A stretch of DNA of 64,000 nucleotides from Adiantum capillus-veneris. Taxonomy: Eukaryota; Streptophyta; Polypodiopsida; Polypodiales; Pteridaceae. The notes beneath the pieces were generated by a model. That model saw nothing but the letters and a program-made list of their open reading frames with translations. It did no database searches and had not been told where the DNA came from. Within the stretch, counting starts at the first letter, position 1, and every line of letters starts with the position of its first letter. The translations under genes were made by a program, and so were the position numbers. The stretch lies in NCBI GenBank assembly GCA_014529385.2, contig CM043945.1, positions 151,441,741-151,505,740 on the forward strand. The letters are read 5' to 3'. Below, in pieces: positions 10,641 to 22,804 of this stretch.

Positions 10641-12135
10641 TTTTTGCACATGGTTCTTGGATCATCAAGAAAGGACACTTGTTCGTGCTTAAAGTCCAAA
10701 AGTCTCGCTCATTTTATTCACTCTATGTCTCTTCAGTGAAAGAGAATTCTATTTCTATAGACGAGATGTTGTCTACAGAGTTGTGGCATAGCCAGCTTGG
10801 ACATATGAGTCAAAAAAGAATGAAGGTACTACAACGTTTTGGTTCCATCCATGTGTTAGATCACTCTGAAGTTTCTTTACGTGAGCACTACATTTATGGA
10901 AAACAGACGAGGTTGACCTTAGTGTCTTTAGACAAGAAGTTAGGAAGTCCTCTAGATCTTGTTCATAGCAGCTTATGTGGACCTATGCCGATTAAGTCTT
11001 TAGAGGGGGAACTATACTTCCTAACATTCATAGATTACTCTATTAGGAAGGTATGGGTTTATCTATTGAAGCAAAAGAGCAAAGTCTTTAGTATCTTTTA
11101 GAAGTTCTTAGCAATGGTAGAAAAACCAATCAAGTAGAAAGCATAAATCTTTGTGAACTGACAATGGAGGTGAGTACATCTCCTCTAAGGTTTAAAGAAT
11201 TTTGCACTAAATGTGGAATAGAAGATAGCTCACCATATCTTACACACCTACTCAGAATGGTGTGACACAGAGATGAATAGGACTATTCAGGAACATGCCA
11301 CTTCTATATTGTCGATGGCCACTTTACCTCAAAAGTTTTGGGGGAAAGCTGTTATGAAAATTGTTTACTTGATAAACCGGACACCTAGTACACCATTGAA
11401 GTATAAGATTCCATAGGAGATGTGGATGAGCAAACATCCTAGTTACAATCAACTACATGTATTTGGGTGTAAGGCATTCTCACATGTGCCAAAAGAGCTT
11501 AGATAAAATTTGGATCCCAAATCACACAAGTGCATCTTCATTAGATATAGTGTAGATGCAGAGATGGGATATCATCTTTGGCACTGGGAGGGTTATATGT
11601 AGCTCACAGGTGATATTCAACAAGTCCAAGATGCATCGACGGCCAGTTGAAAGAGACTGAATATCACAAAGTCATAGTTGAGGATGTTGCTCACCTCCAC
11701 TTATGCAGAATGCTGGACGTGTTAGTGATTCTCATTCCACTAGTACACCTACAAATGTTGCTCTAGAGAGAGTGGAATCAAGCAGTCGGATACTTAGAAG
11801 ATCTACTTATGTATCTGGTGCACCTGAGCGTTTTGAGCCAGGGTTGGACTAGTTGGTCATTGACTGCAAGATGAGCCCACTTGTTATAAAGAAGCTATTT
11901 AGATGGAAGATAGCGTGAAAGTGGGGGCAAGCTATGCAATCTGAGTACAACTGGATTTTAGCCAATGAGACTTGGAAATTGACAAAGTTACCAAAAGGTA
12001 AATAGGCATTGCCTTGCAAATGGGTGTACAAGAAGAAGTACACGATAAAAGATCTTGAGTCTAAGTATAAGGCTCAATTGGTTGCTAAAGGATTCAAGCA
12101 AAAAAGGCGTAGATTTTGATAAAATATTTTCTCCA
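10640..12135 (+). pseudogene. copia-A integrase and start of reverse transcriptase
   Basis: The GAG-pre-integrase pattern ELWHSQLGHMSQKRMKVLQ lies at 10777. The catalytic core start is at LVHSSLCGPMPIKSLEGELY, with D in LTFIDYSIRKVWVYLL. Between 11100 and 11560 integrase core pieces continue in shifting frames (for example LINRTPSTPLKYKIP and LHVFGCKAFSHVPKELR). Reverse transcriptase begins near 11990 (CKWVYKKKYTIKDLESKYKA) and is interrupted at 12135 by copia-B. Multiple stops make it non-functional. Confidence 0.7.
12131..12135. repeat. target-site duplication of copia-B (left)
   Basis: Sequence ctcca, identical to 17310-17314 on the other side of copia-B. Confidence 0.85.
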
Positions 12136-12414
12136 TGTTGAAGATGATGAAACAGGAAACAGAAGGAAGACAGCAACTCAGAGTAGGAAGAAGATGGAGA
12201 AGGAGAAGACACAGAGCTTGTGTACGAGATCTCTGTAGTCTCTCTCTTTGTATTGGAATAAATAATTGTGTAGAAACTCAGAGCAACAAAGCTTATATGA
12301 AACCCTAAGAGATAAGGTGTCCTTTCACACCGGATGTCCAGGGGGAAAAACCCAGTGGGAGAAAAGTGCCCCTGGTGAAGCGCGTATACACACTAACACT
12401 ACTACATGTCTACA
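12136..12414 (-). repeat. 3' LTR of copia-B
   Basis: 279 bp, starting TGTAGACATG on the minus strand and ending TCTTCAACA. A TATAAG box candidate lies at about 12289-12296 (minus-strand CATATAAGC). Confidence 0.92.
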
Positions 12415-12427
12415 AATCCCCCCTGTA
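12415..12427 (-). promoter_or_regulatory. polypurine tract of copia-B
   Basis: Minus-strand ACAGGGGGGATTTG immediately precedes the 3' LTR. It would prime plus-strand DNA synthesis. Confidence 0.75.
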
Positions 12428-12512
12428 GTGATAGTGTGAATCCGTACAAGGTAGCAGATCATCATGTGTATGAGAGTAAGCCCAAAGCTTTTCGGAAAGC
12501 TTCAAACTTTTC

Positions 12513-13993
12513 TCATGATAACGCCTTCGTAAATAGATCTGCAATGTTATCCTGTGTAGGACAGTAAGTTAGTGTGATCTCCCCTGCATGTAGCCTTTCC
12601 CTGACATAGTGGTAGTGAACCTCTATGTGCTTTGTTCTTGCATGAAATACTGGATTCCTTGCAACTACCATAGCACTCTGACTGTCAGTCAAAATGGTAG
12701 TGGGTGCCTGTTGACACTCACAAAGATCTGCCAATAACCTGCGTATCCATACACAATCAACTATTGCCGTGAAAGCTGCCCTGTACTCAGATTCACAAGT
12801 TGATGTAGCCACTGTGGGTTGCTTCTTGCTTAGCCAAGATATACATGCATTTCCCAAGAAAAAACAATTGCCACTTGTGGAATGTCGTGTGTCAAAATCA
12901 CCAGCCCAATCTGAATCGCTGTAACCAAGAAGCTGCATAGAACTGTGCTTTCCATACATATCCCCCCTTGGAAAGAACATGGCAAGATTAGGGGTACCTG
13001 AAAGGTAACGAAGTATGCGCTTCACAGCCTGCCAATGATGCATACCTGGGCTGTGCATAAATCTGCTTGCTTGTGAAACTCCAAATTGAATGTCTGGACG
13101 AGTGTTGCCTGCCAAATATATCAAGCAACCAACGGCTGCTGCATAAGTATGTACATCAAAAGGTTCTCCAGCATCATGCATGCTCAACTTTGATCCAGTT
13201 TCTACGGGTGTAGAGATTGGCTTACAATTTTGCATACCAAACTTGTCCAAAATTTTATGCAAATATTTTGCCTGCAACATGTATATGCCATCCTCTGATT
13301 GCACAAACTGAATACCCAAGTAATAATGTAGCAAACCAAGATCAGACATCTCAAAGGTTTTTCTCAAAGCATCTTTAAACGCTTCAATTTCATTTGCATT
13401 ATTGCCTGTAAGAAGCATATCATCCACATAAAGTGTTAGCATAATGAGAACTCCATCTCTCTTTTTGACATACAAAGTACTTTCTGTAGGACTATTCTGA
13501 AATCCCTGGCCAATCAAATAAGTATGTATCTTCTCATACCATGCTCTTGGAGCCTGTTTGAGACCATACAAAGCTTTACGCAATCTACATACCTTTTGCT
13601 CTTGACCTTTTACAACAAAACCACTTGGTTGAATTACATAAACTTCTTCCTGCAAATCACCATTCAAAAAAGCAGTTTTGATATCCAACTGATGCACTTT
13701 CCAACCATGATGAGCAGCAATTGCAACTAGTGATCTAACTGTGGACGCACGAGAAGTAGGAGCAAAGGTTTCATCATAATCTATGCCTTTCTGTTGCGCA
13801 TAGCCTTTTGCCACAAGCCTTGCTTTGTACCTGTCAACAGTACCATCTTGTTTCCTTTTTACCTTAAAAACCCACTTTGTACCAATAGGCTTTTTACCTG
13901 TAGGCAAGTCCACTAGATCCTATGTATGATTCTTATGAATAGAATCAATTTCTTGCTGCATAGCATCTTTCCATTGAACACACTCTAAAGCTT
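12513..13993 (-). pseudogene. copia-B reverse transcriptase and RNase H
   Basis: Second half of the copia polyprotein. An uninterrupted 466-residue stretch runs from 13913 to 12513, and the same frame extends upstream to about 13993 past one TAG. Blocks seen are KWVFKVKRKQDGTVDRYKAR, then LDIKTAFLNGDLQEEVYV, the catalytic LYVDDMLLTGN, and YLAGNTRPDIQFGVS. RNase H follows with SDSDWAGDFDTRHSTSGNCF, then E in STCESEYRAAF, D in LTDSQSAMV and the end NIADLFTKAL. All catalytic residues appear intact. The TAG falls where copia elements normally have a tryptophan (HTWxLV context), a single-base lesion. Confidence 0.9.
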
Positions 13994-16657
13994 GTTCAAA
14001 TGATCAGGCTCATCTGCATCACAAAGAGTGCTAAAGCAAGCCAAATCTACTTGCTCTCTGCCAAAAGTAGTACCAGCACGTGTTTTTCGTGGCAACGGTG
14101 CATCCACCTTGATATCCTGCAAAGTTTTCTGAACCCATTTAGGCAAGGTTCTTTCTTCCCTGAGAACTTCTTGCTCTTCACGCACAATTTCCTCTACATC
14201 ATGAGGTGTCACATGCTGATCAAAAGATTGATCAAGATTATCAACCTGTTGCGATTCTTGATTCTCCACAAAAGAAGGAAGCAAACCTTCAAATACATCA
14301 TGTGTCTGCATATGAGGTACATCAAAAGCAACCATAGGTTGAGCAGTAGTTTCTGCAAAAATTACATCACGACTTTCAAAAATCTTGTTTGTAGCAGGAT
14401 TGTAAAGTCTATAACCTTTACTTCCACTACTGTACCCCACAAATATACATTTTATTGCCTTATCATCAAGCTTCCCACGTAACTGCTGAGGGATGTGAGC
14501 ATAAGCAAGACAACCAAAAACACGAAGATAACTAACTGAAGGTTTTATGTCATACCAAGCTTCATATGCAGTAATGGTCTTCAAGGCACGAGTAGGACAC
14601 CTGTTCAAAACATGTGCTGCACAAGCAACTGCCTCCATCCATAGCTTATGAGGCAAACTCTTAGCCTTGAGCATACATCTAGCCGTCTCCATTAAAGACC
14701 TGTTCTTCCTTTCTGCAACACCATTCTGTTGTGGTGTGTATGGCATAGTGCATTGGTGTTTAATGCCTTTCTTTCCCAAAAAATCCTTAAATGCACCTGA
14801 CATGTATTCACCTCCTCGATCGGTACGAAGAGTCTGTACTTTGCAACCTGTTTCATTTTCAACCATGGCGACATAATGTTGAAAAACTGCAAACACATCT
14901 GACTTTGCTTTGAGTGGATACACCCAACAAAACCTGGAAAAGTCATCAATGAAGGTCACAAAATAAAGGCTGTTTCCTATAGATGGCGTCCTCATAGGAC
15001 CACATACATCACTGTGTACAAGCTGCAACTTTCGTGTCGCTCTAACTGAACCATCCTGCGAAAATGCAAATCTGTGCATCTTTCCAAGAACGCAACCTTC
15101 ACATACATGTCTTGGTGGCATCTCCAATAAAGACAAATCATGCACCATATTATGACGTTGTAAAGTCATCAAAGTGCCATAACCAACATGCCCAAATCTA
15201 GCATGCCACAACTCAGCATCCTGCATTGCATGAGTCTTTGTTTCTGCAATACATACCTGAATCTGCTTTTCATAACGATCTAGCACAAATAGTCCATTTT
15301 CCAGCGTACCTGTAGTGATAAGAGAATAACCATTCTCTCGATCTCGTACAACACATCTGTCATCCTCAAAAATGACCCGAAGACCATTTTTTGCAAGAGA
15401 GGATACAGACAACAAATTCTTCTTGATCCCTGGAACATATAAGACATCTGGCAAGCATAAATCTGAACCATCTGAAATGGTAATCAAAATCTTACCAACG
15501 CCTTTGATTGGATAAGAAGCATTATTTGCACATGTCACCTTCTTTCCTGCTGGAGCTGCATCCAATGAACAAAACAAATCCTTCCTTGAAGTAATATGCC
15601 TGGATGCACCACTATCAAAGTACCAAATCATTTGTGTCTTGTCAACACTGTAAGCAGAAAAATCTGAACATACTACAAAAGCATAAGAATCTTGCACAAA
15701 GTTTGCAGACTCTTCTTTAGCTGTAGAAGAATCACCAGAAGCTGAAACAACCAAACTTGACTCTTTCTTCTTTTCTTTAGCAATTCGCTTTTTACACTCA
15801 CTAATGTAGTGACCAGGTTTCTTGCAGTAGTGACATTTACCTTTCTTCTTGGACTTGTCGGAATCACCTTTAGACTTCTCTGAAGATTGTCCTGCACTAG
15901 ACTTGGAGGGATGAGCACTCTCTTTACCCCTGTTTTTGTTCTGTACAACAAGAGCATGATCCATACCATCCACCTGTAAAGACTTGTTCTTACGTGATTG
16001 ATCCTCCTGCAATAGCAATGCCACTAACTCTTCAAAATGAAGAGGGTCAGGATTAGCTCGCAAAGATAGAGTCAAAGAAGTCTGAAAAGTCAAATAAGAT
16101 GGTGGTAGTGAATTGAGTGTTTTGGAAACCAAGTCCTTCTCTGGAATCACTTCATCAATGTTAAGCAATTGCTCTTTAAGATCCCTGATTTTTGTAAGAT
16201 GCTCGACAATATCGTCACCTTCGTCCATCTGTATTTTGTCAAGTTGTTTCTTCAAAAACTCTATTCTGGCAGCATTTCTTCCTCCAAACATAGCTTGCAG
16301 AGTGTTCCAAGCATCCTCAGAAGTTCTGCAAGATCTGATATGTGGTGTGATTGTCCTCTTTATGGTTAAGGAAATCACGGCCATATCTTGTGCATCTTTA
16401 GTATCCCATCTCTTTTGCTCTGGAGTGACTTGTGAGGGTCCTGCACCAACAGCTGCACCACGACCAGGCGTGGCAGGTGCAATGCTACCTGGACGAACTT
16501 CATCTCCAGATACATAATCCCACAATCCTTTACCAACCAAAACATTTTTGGCCATAAAAGACCAAAGAGAATAGTTGGTACCATCCAATTTGTCTTCGGA
16601 TGTAAACGCACCAAAAATCTCTTTCTCCGTAGATTGAGTCATACTGTAGATGCACAC
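13985..16657 (-). pseudogene. copia-B gag, protease and integrase
   Basis: An uninterrupted 890-residue stretch; the likely start is the internal MTQSTEKE methionine at about 16642. Gag starts with DGTNYSLWSFMAKNVL and includes the CHYCKKPGHYISEC knuckle. The protease active site is WYFDSGASRHITS. GAG-pre-integrase has LWHARFGHVGYG and CEGCVLGKMH. The integrase core has HSDVCGPM, D in FIDDFSRFCWVY, D in RTDRGGEYMS and E in QNGVAERKNRS. It ends in a frameshift near 13990-14005, after which the reverse transcriptase frame continues. A single indel plus the TAG downstream are the only coding lesions I see. Confidence 0.9.
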
Positions 16658-17016
16658 AAGAGAGCAAAAGAACCTCCAAGAGATTCACAAATCTCCTCTC
16701 CAATCCAAGCAAAACTCTACACAAAATCTCAGCACAAAGCTAAGACAAGCTGCTTCCCAAAAGAACTGTTTACCTGAAGAAAATCTGTCAGAAAGCACAC
16801 CCTCTTGATCTAAACGCCTCCGAAAAGTAACTTCTGCTACGCTGCTCAGAACAAAATTCTGAGGGCTCGAACGGCTTCGAAAGGGGGGTAAAACCGCAGG
16901 TCACCTGCTCAGAATACTCCCGGAACGTCGAGGATGCTCCCACGAGCAAATTTTCCGAAAACTGCGATTGCGCGCGCAGACGCGAAAACGCAAGTAGAGG
17001 CTCTGGAAATCACCTC

Positions 17017-17028
17017 GCTCTGATACCA
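17017..17028 (-). promoter_or_regulatory. tRNA-iMet primer-binding site of copia-B
   Basis: Minus-strand TGGTATCAGAGC, two bases inside the 5' LTR, the standard plant copia primer site complementary to initiator tRNA-Met. Confidence 0.92.
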
Positions 17029-17030
17029 AT

Positions 17031-17309
17031 TGTTGAAGATGATGAAACAGGAAACAGAAGGAAGACAATAACTCAGAGTAGGAAGAAGATGGAGAAGGAG
17101 AAGACACAGAGCTTGTGTACGAGATCTCTGTAGTCTCTCTCTCTGTATTGGAATAAATAATTGTGTAGAAACTCAGAGCAACAAAGCTTATATGAAACCC
17201 TAAGAGATAAGGTGTCCTTTCACACCGGATGTCCAGGGGGAAAAACCCAGTGGGAGAAAAGTGCCCCTGGTGAAGCGCGTATACACACTAACACTACTAC
17301 ATGTCTACA
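17031..17309 (-). repeat. 5' LTR of copia-B
   Basis: 279 bp, matching 12136-12414 except at three positions. Drives transcription leftward into gag-pol. Confidence 0.92.
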
Positions 17310-17314
17310 CTCCA
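17310..17314. repeat. target-site duplication of copia-B (right)
   Basis: Sequence ctcca, the same as 12131-12135; copia-A coding similarity resumes right after it. Confidence 0.85.
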
Positions 17315-17724
17315 GTGGTCAAAATGACTACACTCTGTCTTGCGCTTGGTTTAGTAGCCATAGAGGACATGGAATTGATCCAAATGGCTGTGAAGATGGT
17401 GTTTCTTCATGGGGATCTTGAAGAAGATGTCTACATGAAGTAGACAAGGATAGAGATGGTGTGTAGAATCAAGAAAGCTTTGTACAGACTAAAGCCAGGA
17501 TCAAGGCAGTGGTACATCAAGTTTGATAAGTACATTAAATCCCAAGGTTATGTACGGAGCCAAGAGGATCATTGCTTGTACACAAGGAGGTTGAATGATG
17601 GTTCCCTTATCATTCTAATCTTGTACGTGTATAATATGTTTATAGTTGGGAAGTCTAAAGATGAGATTGCACTTCCCAAGGATGCCTTAGGCAAGCAATC
17701 TACCATGAAATATTTGGACGATGA
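17315..17724 (+). pseudogene. copia-A reverse transcriptase, middle fragment
   Basis: Continues the copia-A reverse transcriptase beyond copia-B: MAVKMVFLHGDLEEDVYMK at about 17382, then a stop. RIKKALYRLKPGSRQWYIKF follows at 17463, and the catalytic box is degenerated to LYVYNMFIVGKS (normally YVDD). It ends in MKYLDD at 17705-17724, where the gag-only element is inserted. Confidence 0.8.
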
Positions 17725-17898
17725 TGATGGATGCGGATGTGGAGTGTTCAAGAGAGGGAAGGAGAGAAGGGGATTGAGCAGACACACTCTTTTGGGTGGA
17801 GCATTAGAGAGTACACAACTCTCTTCTCCTTATTTCCTTTATGAACAAACAATGAGTAAGAGGACGGCCGCCCCGGCCACAGGGCCTGAAACCCAACA
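17725..17898 (-). repeat. 3' LTR of the gag-only element
   Basis: On the minus strand it starts TGTTGGGTTTCAGGCC and ends CATCCATCA. The start and several internal phrases (AATAAGGAG, GTTGT, ACTC, GCTCCACC) are shared with the copia-A 3' LTR at 24375. Confidence 0.8.
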
Positions 17899-17905
17899 AT
17901 CTCCC

Positions 17906-18697
17906 ATTTCACATATGCATCACCATGCCCACTTGCATCAAGAGATTGACGTTGAATCTCCTTAGTAAGCAACACAACACCACTAAAATCTAGCTTGCCA
18001 TTGGGTGCAGGATTGCTTATGGCTATGTTGAAGGCATCCCATGACGATGGTAGAGAACATAGCAAGAAAATGGCCTTCATTTCACCATCGAAATTGAGAT
18101 CTTTTGAAGTAAAGTGTGAAAACACGTTGTTGAACTCGTTCAAGTGAGAACTAACATTACTGCCTTCTTTCATGTTCATGCGCATCAATTTATTCATCAA
18201 GAAAACCTTGTTCGAGGCGTTGTTGCTATCCCAAGCTGGACATAGGGCATCCCACAAATCTCTAGCATTGGTCTTATCCATTATGGTAAGTAAATGGATT
18301 CACCAAGATGTAGGCGAATGGTCGCCATAGCACGCTCATTCAAATCGTCCCACTCATCATTAGTGTATGCATTCTCTCTTCTTGCATGCAAGGGTGCTAT
18401 CAAACCGTTATTGATCAAAACATCTTGCATACACTGCTCCCAAATGACAAAGTTTGAGCCATCAAACTTTTTGATGTAATACTCTTCTCTTTCGGAAGCA
18501 CTATTCACAACCATGATTAAGAGAATGTAGCCAAAAACTTTATGGCAAATTTCCTGGGATAATTTTGACAGAGTTTTTCCTAGAATAGGACCAAAATGTA
18601 GTAAAATCAATGCGTAAGAACATATAAAGCTGCCAAGAATGCATAAAATGGACTCGTCAAAAAAATTCAGTAGAGTCTCCTTTGTATGAGGAGTCAA
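17906..18697 (-). pseudogene. truncated copia-type gag
   Basis: Two open stretches. 18281-18697 includes EREEYYIKKFDGSNFVIWEQ and LNERAMATIRLHLGESI. 17748-18281 includes ALCPAWDSNNASNKVFLMN, then MKAIFLLCSLPSSWDAFNI and LLTKEIQRQSLDASGHGDAY. Together they are a UBN2-type copia gag, with a stop between the stretches at 18281. After SGHGDAY the frame runs directly into the polypurine tract (AAATGGGAGATTG) and LTR, so the zinc knuckle and all of pol are missing. The open frame past that point is LTR sequence, not gag. Confidence 0.8.
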
Positions 18698-19540
18698 AAC
18701 TCAACTCAAAAAACACATAAACTGTTCAAAAGAACCAATGGGCATCAACTACTCAAAACCACTATTGTGTGACCGCCAACTCAACATCAAAAGCAAAAAA
18801 AACTGCCCAGATACATATCCTCTGGTGAGGATACCATAAAGGGGAACAACTACTTGTATCATCGAACGTATCTCAACATTTGAGAATACCCCAGCTCAAA
18901 GAAAACCTCACTCTATCAACTTTCCAAAGGCTAATACAAACACAAAAGGACTAGCCACAGTCTTAGAAAGGGCTCTTCTGTTCTGAGTCTCAAAACGGCC
19001 TGGAAAACTGTCAAAATAGCCAAATAATGGCTCCACATGAAGTACAATGGGCAGTGTTCAAAACTCAACATACATGAATGACCGCACTCAAACATGCAGC
19101 AAGAAATTTTGCATGCAGTAAAAGTGATCCTTGCAGGGATGTCAACTCCTAAAAGAGCTCAAATAGCACTATGGTGTGCTAAAGCAAACATGCATTTGTC
19201 AACGCATCTGCCCGTAGAGAAATTGTTGTCAAAATGACTGTCAAAATCTCTTGAAAGACGTTGTATCTATAAGTTTCTGGTAACCTGAAGAAACTGCGTG
19301 TGAACGGGCTCAAAAGCCCCCTGTAACCTGCGTGTTGGTGTCAATATGTGCCAATTTTCACCACCGGGTGGAAATGTGCTAGACAAATAGCCATCAAAGG
19401 TGCTCGGGGTCAACAGTGCCAGAGAGCGCGATCGGTGCACTTGGTGCCGATGCCGGGTGCAAGCACACAGCCGTCCGCGGTAAAGTGCTCGTCCACGGGA
19501 ACACTCAGTGTCGAAGATCCTCCGCAATGAGAGGTGATGT
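18525..19540 (-). repeat. leader module shared with gypsy-A
   Basis: Plus-strand phrases such as CATTTGAGAATACCCC, AAAACCTCAC, AAGGCTAAT, TGGCTCCACA and TACAATGG occur in the same order here and at about 6040-6280 in the gypsy-A leader. Weaker similarity extends to 5820 and 6490 there. It lies between the gag start and the primer site of the gag-only element. Confidence 0.65.
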
Positions 19541-20676
19541 CGAGTCGATGTCGAATCACAAGAATCAATATTGAAATTGATATGCCGGTGCGGAGCAGTG
19601 AGCGGTCTGGGGCGGGCAACAAAAGAGGCGACCTCTAAACACCCCTCAAGGCTCCCATGCTGCTCAATTGGGGCTAGGGCAACCAAATCCAAAACACAAT
19701 AACAAACCCACAACCAAATCTAAACAAGATAGGGGCACCACCTAGTTATGGGAGGCAAACTAGGATGCAAGAGAGATTTTGTCACGACCAAGAGGAGGTG
19801 CAACAAAACACACACAAACGATCTCACACCAAGACACACACCAAATGGCACAAGAGAGAGTCAGAGCAAAGAGAATAAAGAGAGAGAAAGGAATGGAGTT
19901 TGTGCAAATACCTGGTTGACAACTTGCAATGTAAGACTGTATACTATCACAAAGCTTGCATAAACTAAACCAACAATTAGTGAATGGTAAACATCACTAG
20001 CACACCACACACTGTCTTAGGGTGTGGGAAACCTCTCACCACAAAACCCTCTTACAATGAACAAGAAACTTGGCAATGAAAACACACTAATCACTTTCTC
20101 AAACAAGCTCAAATGACAAAACTTAAAAGATACGAGTCACCTTGCTTTCACAAAACCACGCATCACAAGTGAAAGGACAATGATTCTAGAACCAAGGCAC
20201 GCTTTTGAAGCACCAAAACCTCAATTGTTGATAGTGGAAGAGCATGTACAATAGTAGTTTGAGATAGGGCACTCACACTCTCTCACTTTGCAATGTGTAG
20301 TATCAAGGCTTCTCTCACACCAAGTGAAAGGACGATGATTCTAGAACCAAGACACGCCTTTGAAGCACCAAAATCTCAATTGTTGATAGTGGAAGGCTTC
20401 TCTCACACCAAGTGTGAAGCTCACAAGATGATGACTACACCTAAATCTCTCCCCACGTATAGAATATTGAGGTGTTTGTGAGATGTTAGAGGTTATATAC
20501 AAAAGAAGAGGGGCCTATTTATAGGTTTGAGACTCCTCATTAAGCTTATTGGTTATCCTATTTTACAAGCCAACAAATCAAGATTTTGATTTTTAAAAAA
20601 ATACCAAAACATTGCGGGCGTGCTTGTCTGCTTGAGTCATGGATGTGGGCTCAAGAGAGCGCATTATTGATGGTAG

Positions 20677-20710
<34 letters not shown>

Positions 20711-21263
20711 GTGAGTGAGTTTTATTATATGTTCATGTCTTGAGGGAGGGTGCTTTTTAGAGTTGGGTTAATGGGTGTTTGTGTTAGTAGGTTAGTAGTT
20801 AGTGTTAGCAATCACTAGAAAAAGTTAGTAATATTTTTAAAACGGGTAAAATGACTTGAAAGATGAGAAAAGAGGGGTGAATGAGATGGGTGTACCCTTG
20901 AGATGGTGAATCCTTGAGGAATCTTGGCCTCACCTGTGCGTAGATTATTGAAAGTGAGCGCTTTTCTTCTTCTTCTTCTTTTCACGCCGCCGCCATTACT
21001 TGAATCACGACAAAGAGAATGAAGGTTTTGTTGATTAAAAACCTCCATTTTGCATAGATTAATTATGATTAGGATACTGATTATTTATGCATTCTTGAAA
21101 GTATAGAATAAAATTGTAATATGAGAGTAATAGAGAGAGATATGGAGATGATGGATGTAGGTAGAGCTTCAAAAGAGAGCTATGGGTGTGAAAGGGGAGG
21201 CTAATGGTGAGAAGGTGAGAGAAAACCATGGAAGTTGCAGATTTGAGTGAGAAATAGAAAGAA

Positions 21264-21310
<47 letters not shown>

Positions 21311-22372
21311 TGTGTGAAAGTAGGAAAGGAGGTAAGAGAAGACTATGGGTTACTTGTGAGAAAAGTGGGCCACCAAAAAAATCATATCTCATGGGTGGTA
21401 TCTTCACAAATTATCAAAATTTTTTAGGTGATTATTCAGCTCTTGGTCCACATTTTGTCTTTTAGTCACCACTTCAAATTCAGAGTGGAGATGGATATGA
21501 AAAATCCCACCAAAATGCCTATTTTTCTTCACAAAAAAAGTCTTAAGTGGCCCCCGTTTTGTTGAATTTGCATAAGGCCCTCCTTGCATGAGAGTATGAC
21601 CTAATAGATTTTTAGAGATTTGAAAACATGCATGGTTGTAAATTATGCACAATTATAATATATGGATATGATGGGAAAAAAACAGATTAGTATATAAACA
21701 ATTCATGAAATCTAGAATAGTGTTAGCTGTATATATAGAAAATAAATATATGAAAATATAGGGAATCAAATGAGAAGGGTCCTCATTTGTTTTTATTGAT
21801 GTATATTTATTTACAAGAGGTTTAAAAAATATCTGTAAAAAATAGAAATTTAGTGAAAAGCAATGATTGACGGTGAAAGGTATTTTTTTAAAGTTTTTCC
21901 TTGGAGTGGATTCACACCAAAAATAAGATAAGCTTGCACGAAATGATTTTTTATAGAATACATGGTAATGGTGAGTAAACGTACATAGCATACTTAGGTA
22001 AATAACACACACCTAAGCATACATATTTAAATAAATACCAAAAATCCTTATATTTAGGCTCTATATACAATGAAATACTTATACACAAAAGGGCCATAAT
22101 ATATTTTGGCTTTTATTTTTATAAACTTTTTTGGCTCAACTAGCCCGGTGACTAGCTAAATGAGGGTTTCTAAGGAGATATAGCAAAAGTCCGCTAACTC
22201 ACACATGCCTATGTACAGTGAAAAGGTGAGGAGCGCCACAATGTTAAGGTGATTTTCCTTTGTTGAGGTGGCTCACTATGGCAATACAGAGAATTGAGAA
22301 ATGGCTATCAGTGGCAAGTCACCGATGTCGAGGCCGCTCTTGTCGATGTCGAAGATGTGGTGTCAGTGTTAG

Positions 22373-22416
<44 letters not shown>

Positions 22417-22750
22417 GCTTGAGTGGTGACGATGTCAATGTCGATGTCCCCATCCGCCGCCGAACGAAAGCCTCCAAAATCAAGACGAATGAGGCACTCT
22501 AATGTTTGAGAGTGGGCCTAGGAGATGTCGCACAACCCTGTTTTCTCTCTCTCTTGTACACTCGCTCGCTCTCACAGCTCTCTATCTCTCACTAGGTGAT
22601 TGGGGTAACGAGGAGTCGGGGGGGATTGGTGGGAATAAGGCCTTTCACACACATTCAATGTGTGAGTTCAAAAGATTGAAAGAGGAAAAATCGATTGAAT
22701 TTTGGCCTCTATCGTGTCAGACCTGTAGACTCTATCGAGCTATCGACTGG

Positions 22751-22804
<54 letters not shown>

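Larger units (their letters stand above)
12136..17309 (-). mobile_element. copia-B: young Ty1/copia element
   Basis: A 5174-bp element with 279-bp LTRs, TG...CA ends, perfect 5-bp target duplications (ctcca), a tRNA-iMet primer site and a polypurine tract, inserted into the reverse transcriptase of copia-A. The LTRs differ at three positions by eye (two adjacent to GACA near 12174/17069 and one in the CT run near 12253/17148), all transitions. Gag-Pol reads almost end to end, broken only by one frameshift near 13990-14005 and one in-frame TAG near 13920. Confidence 0.93.
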
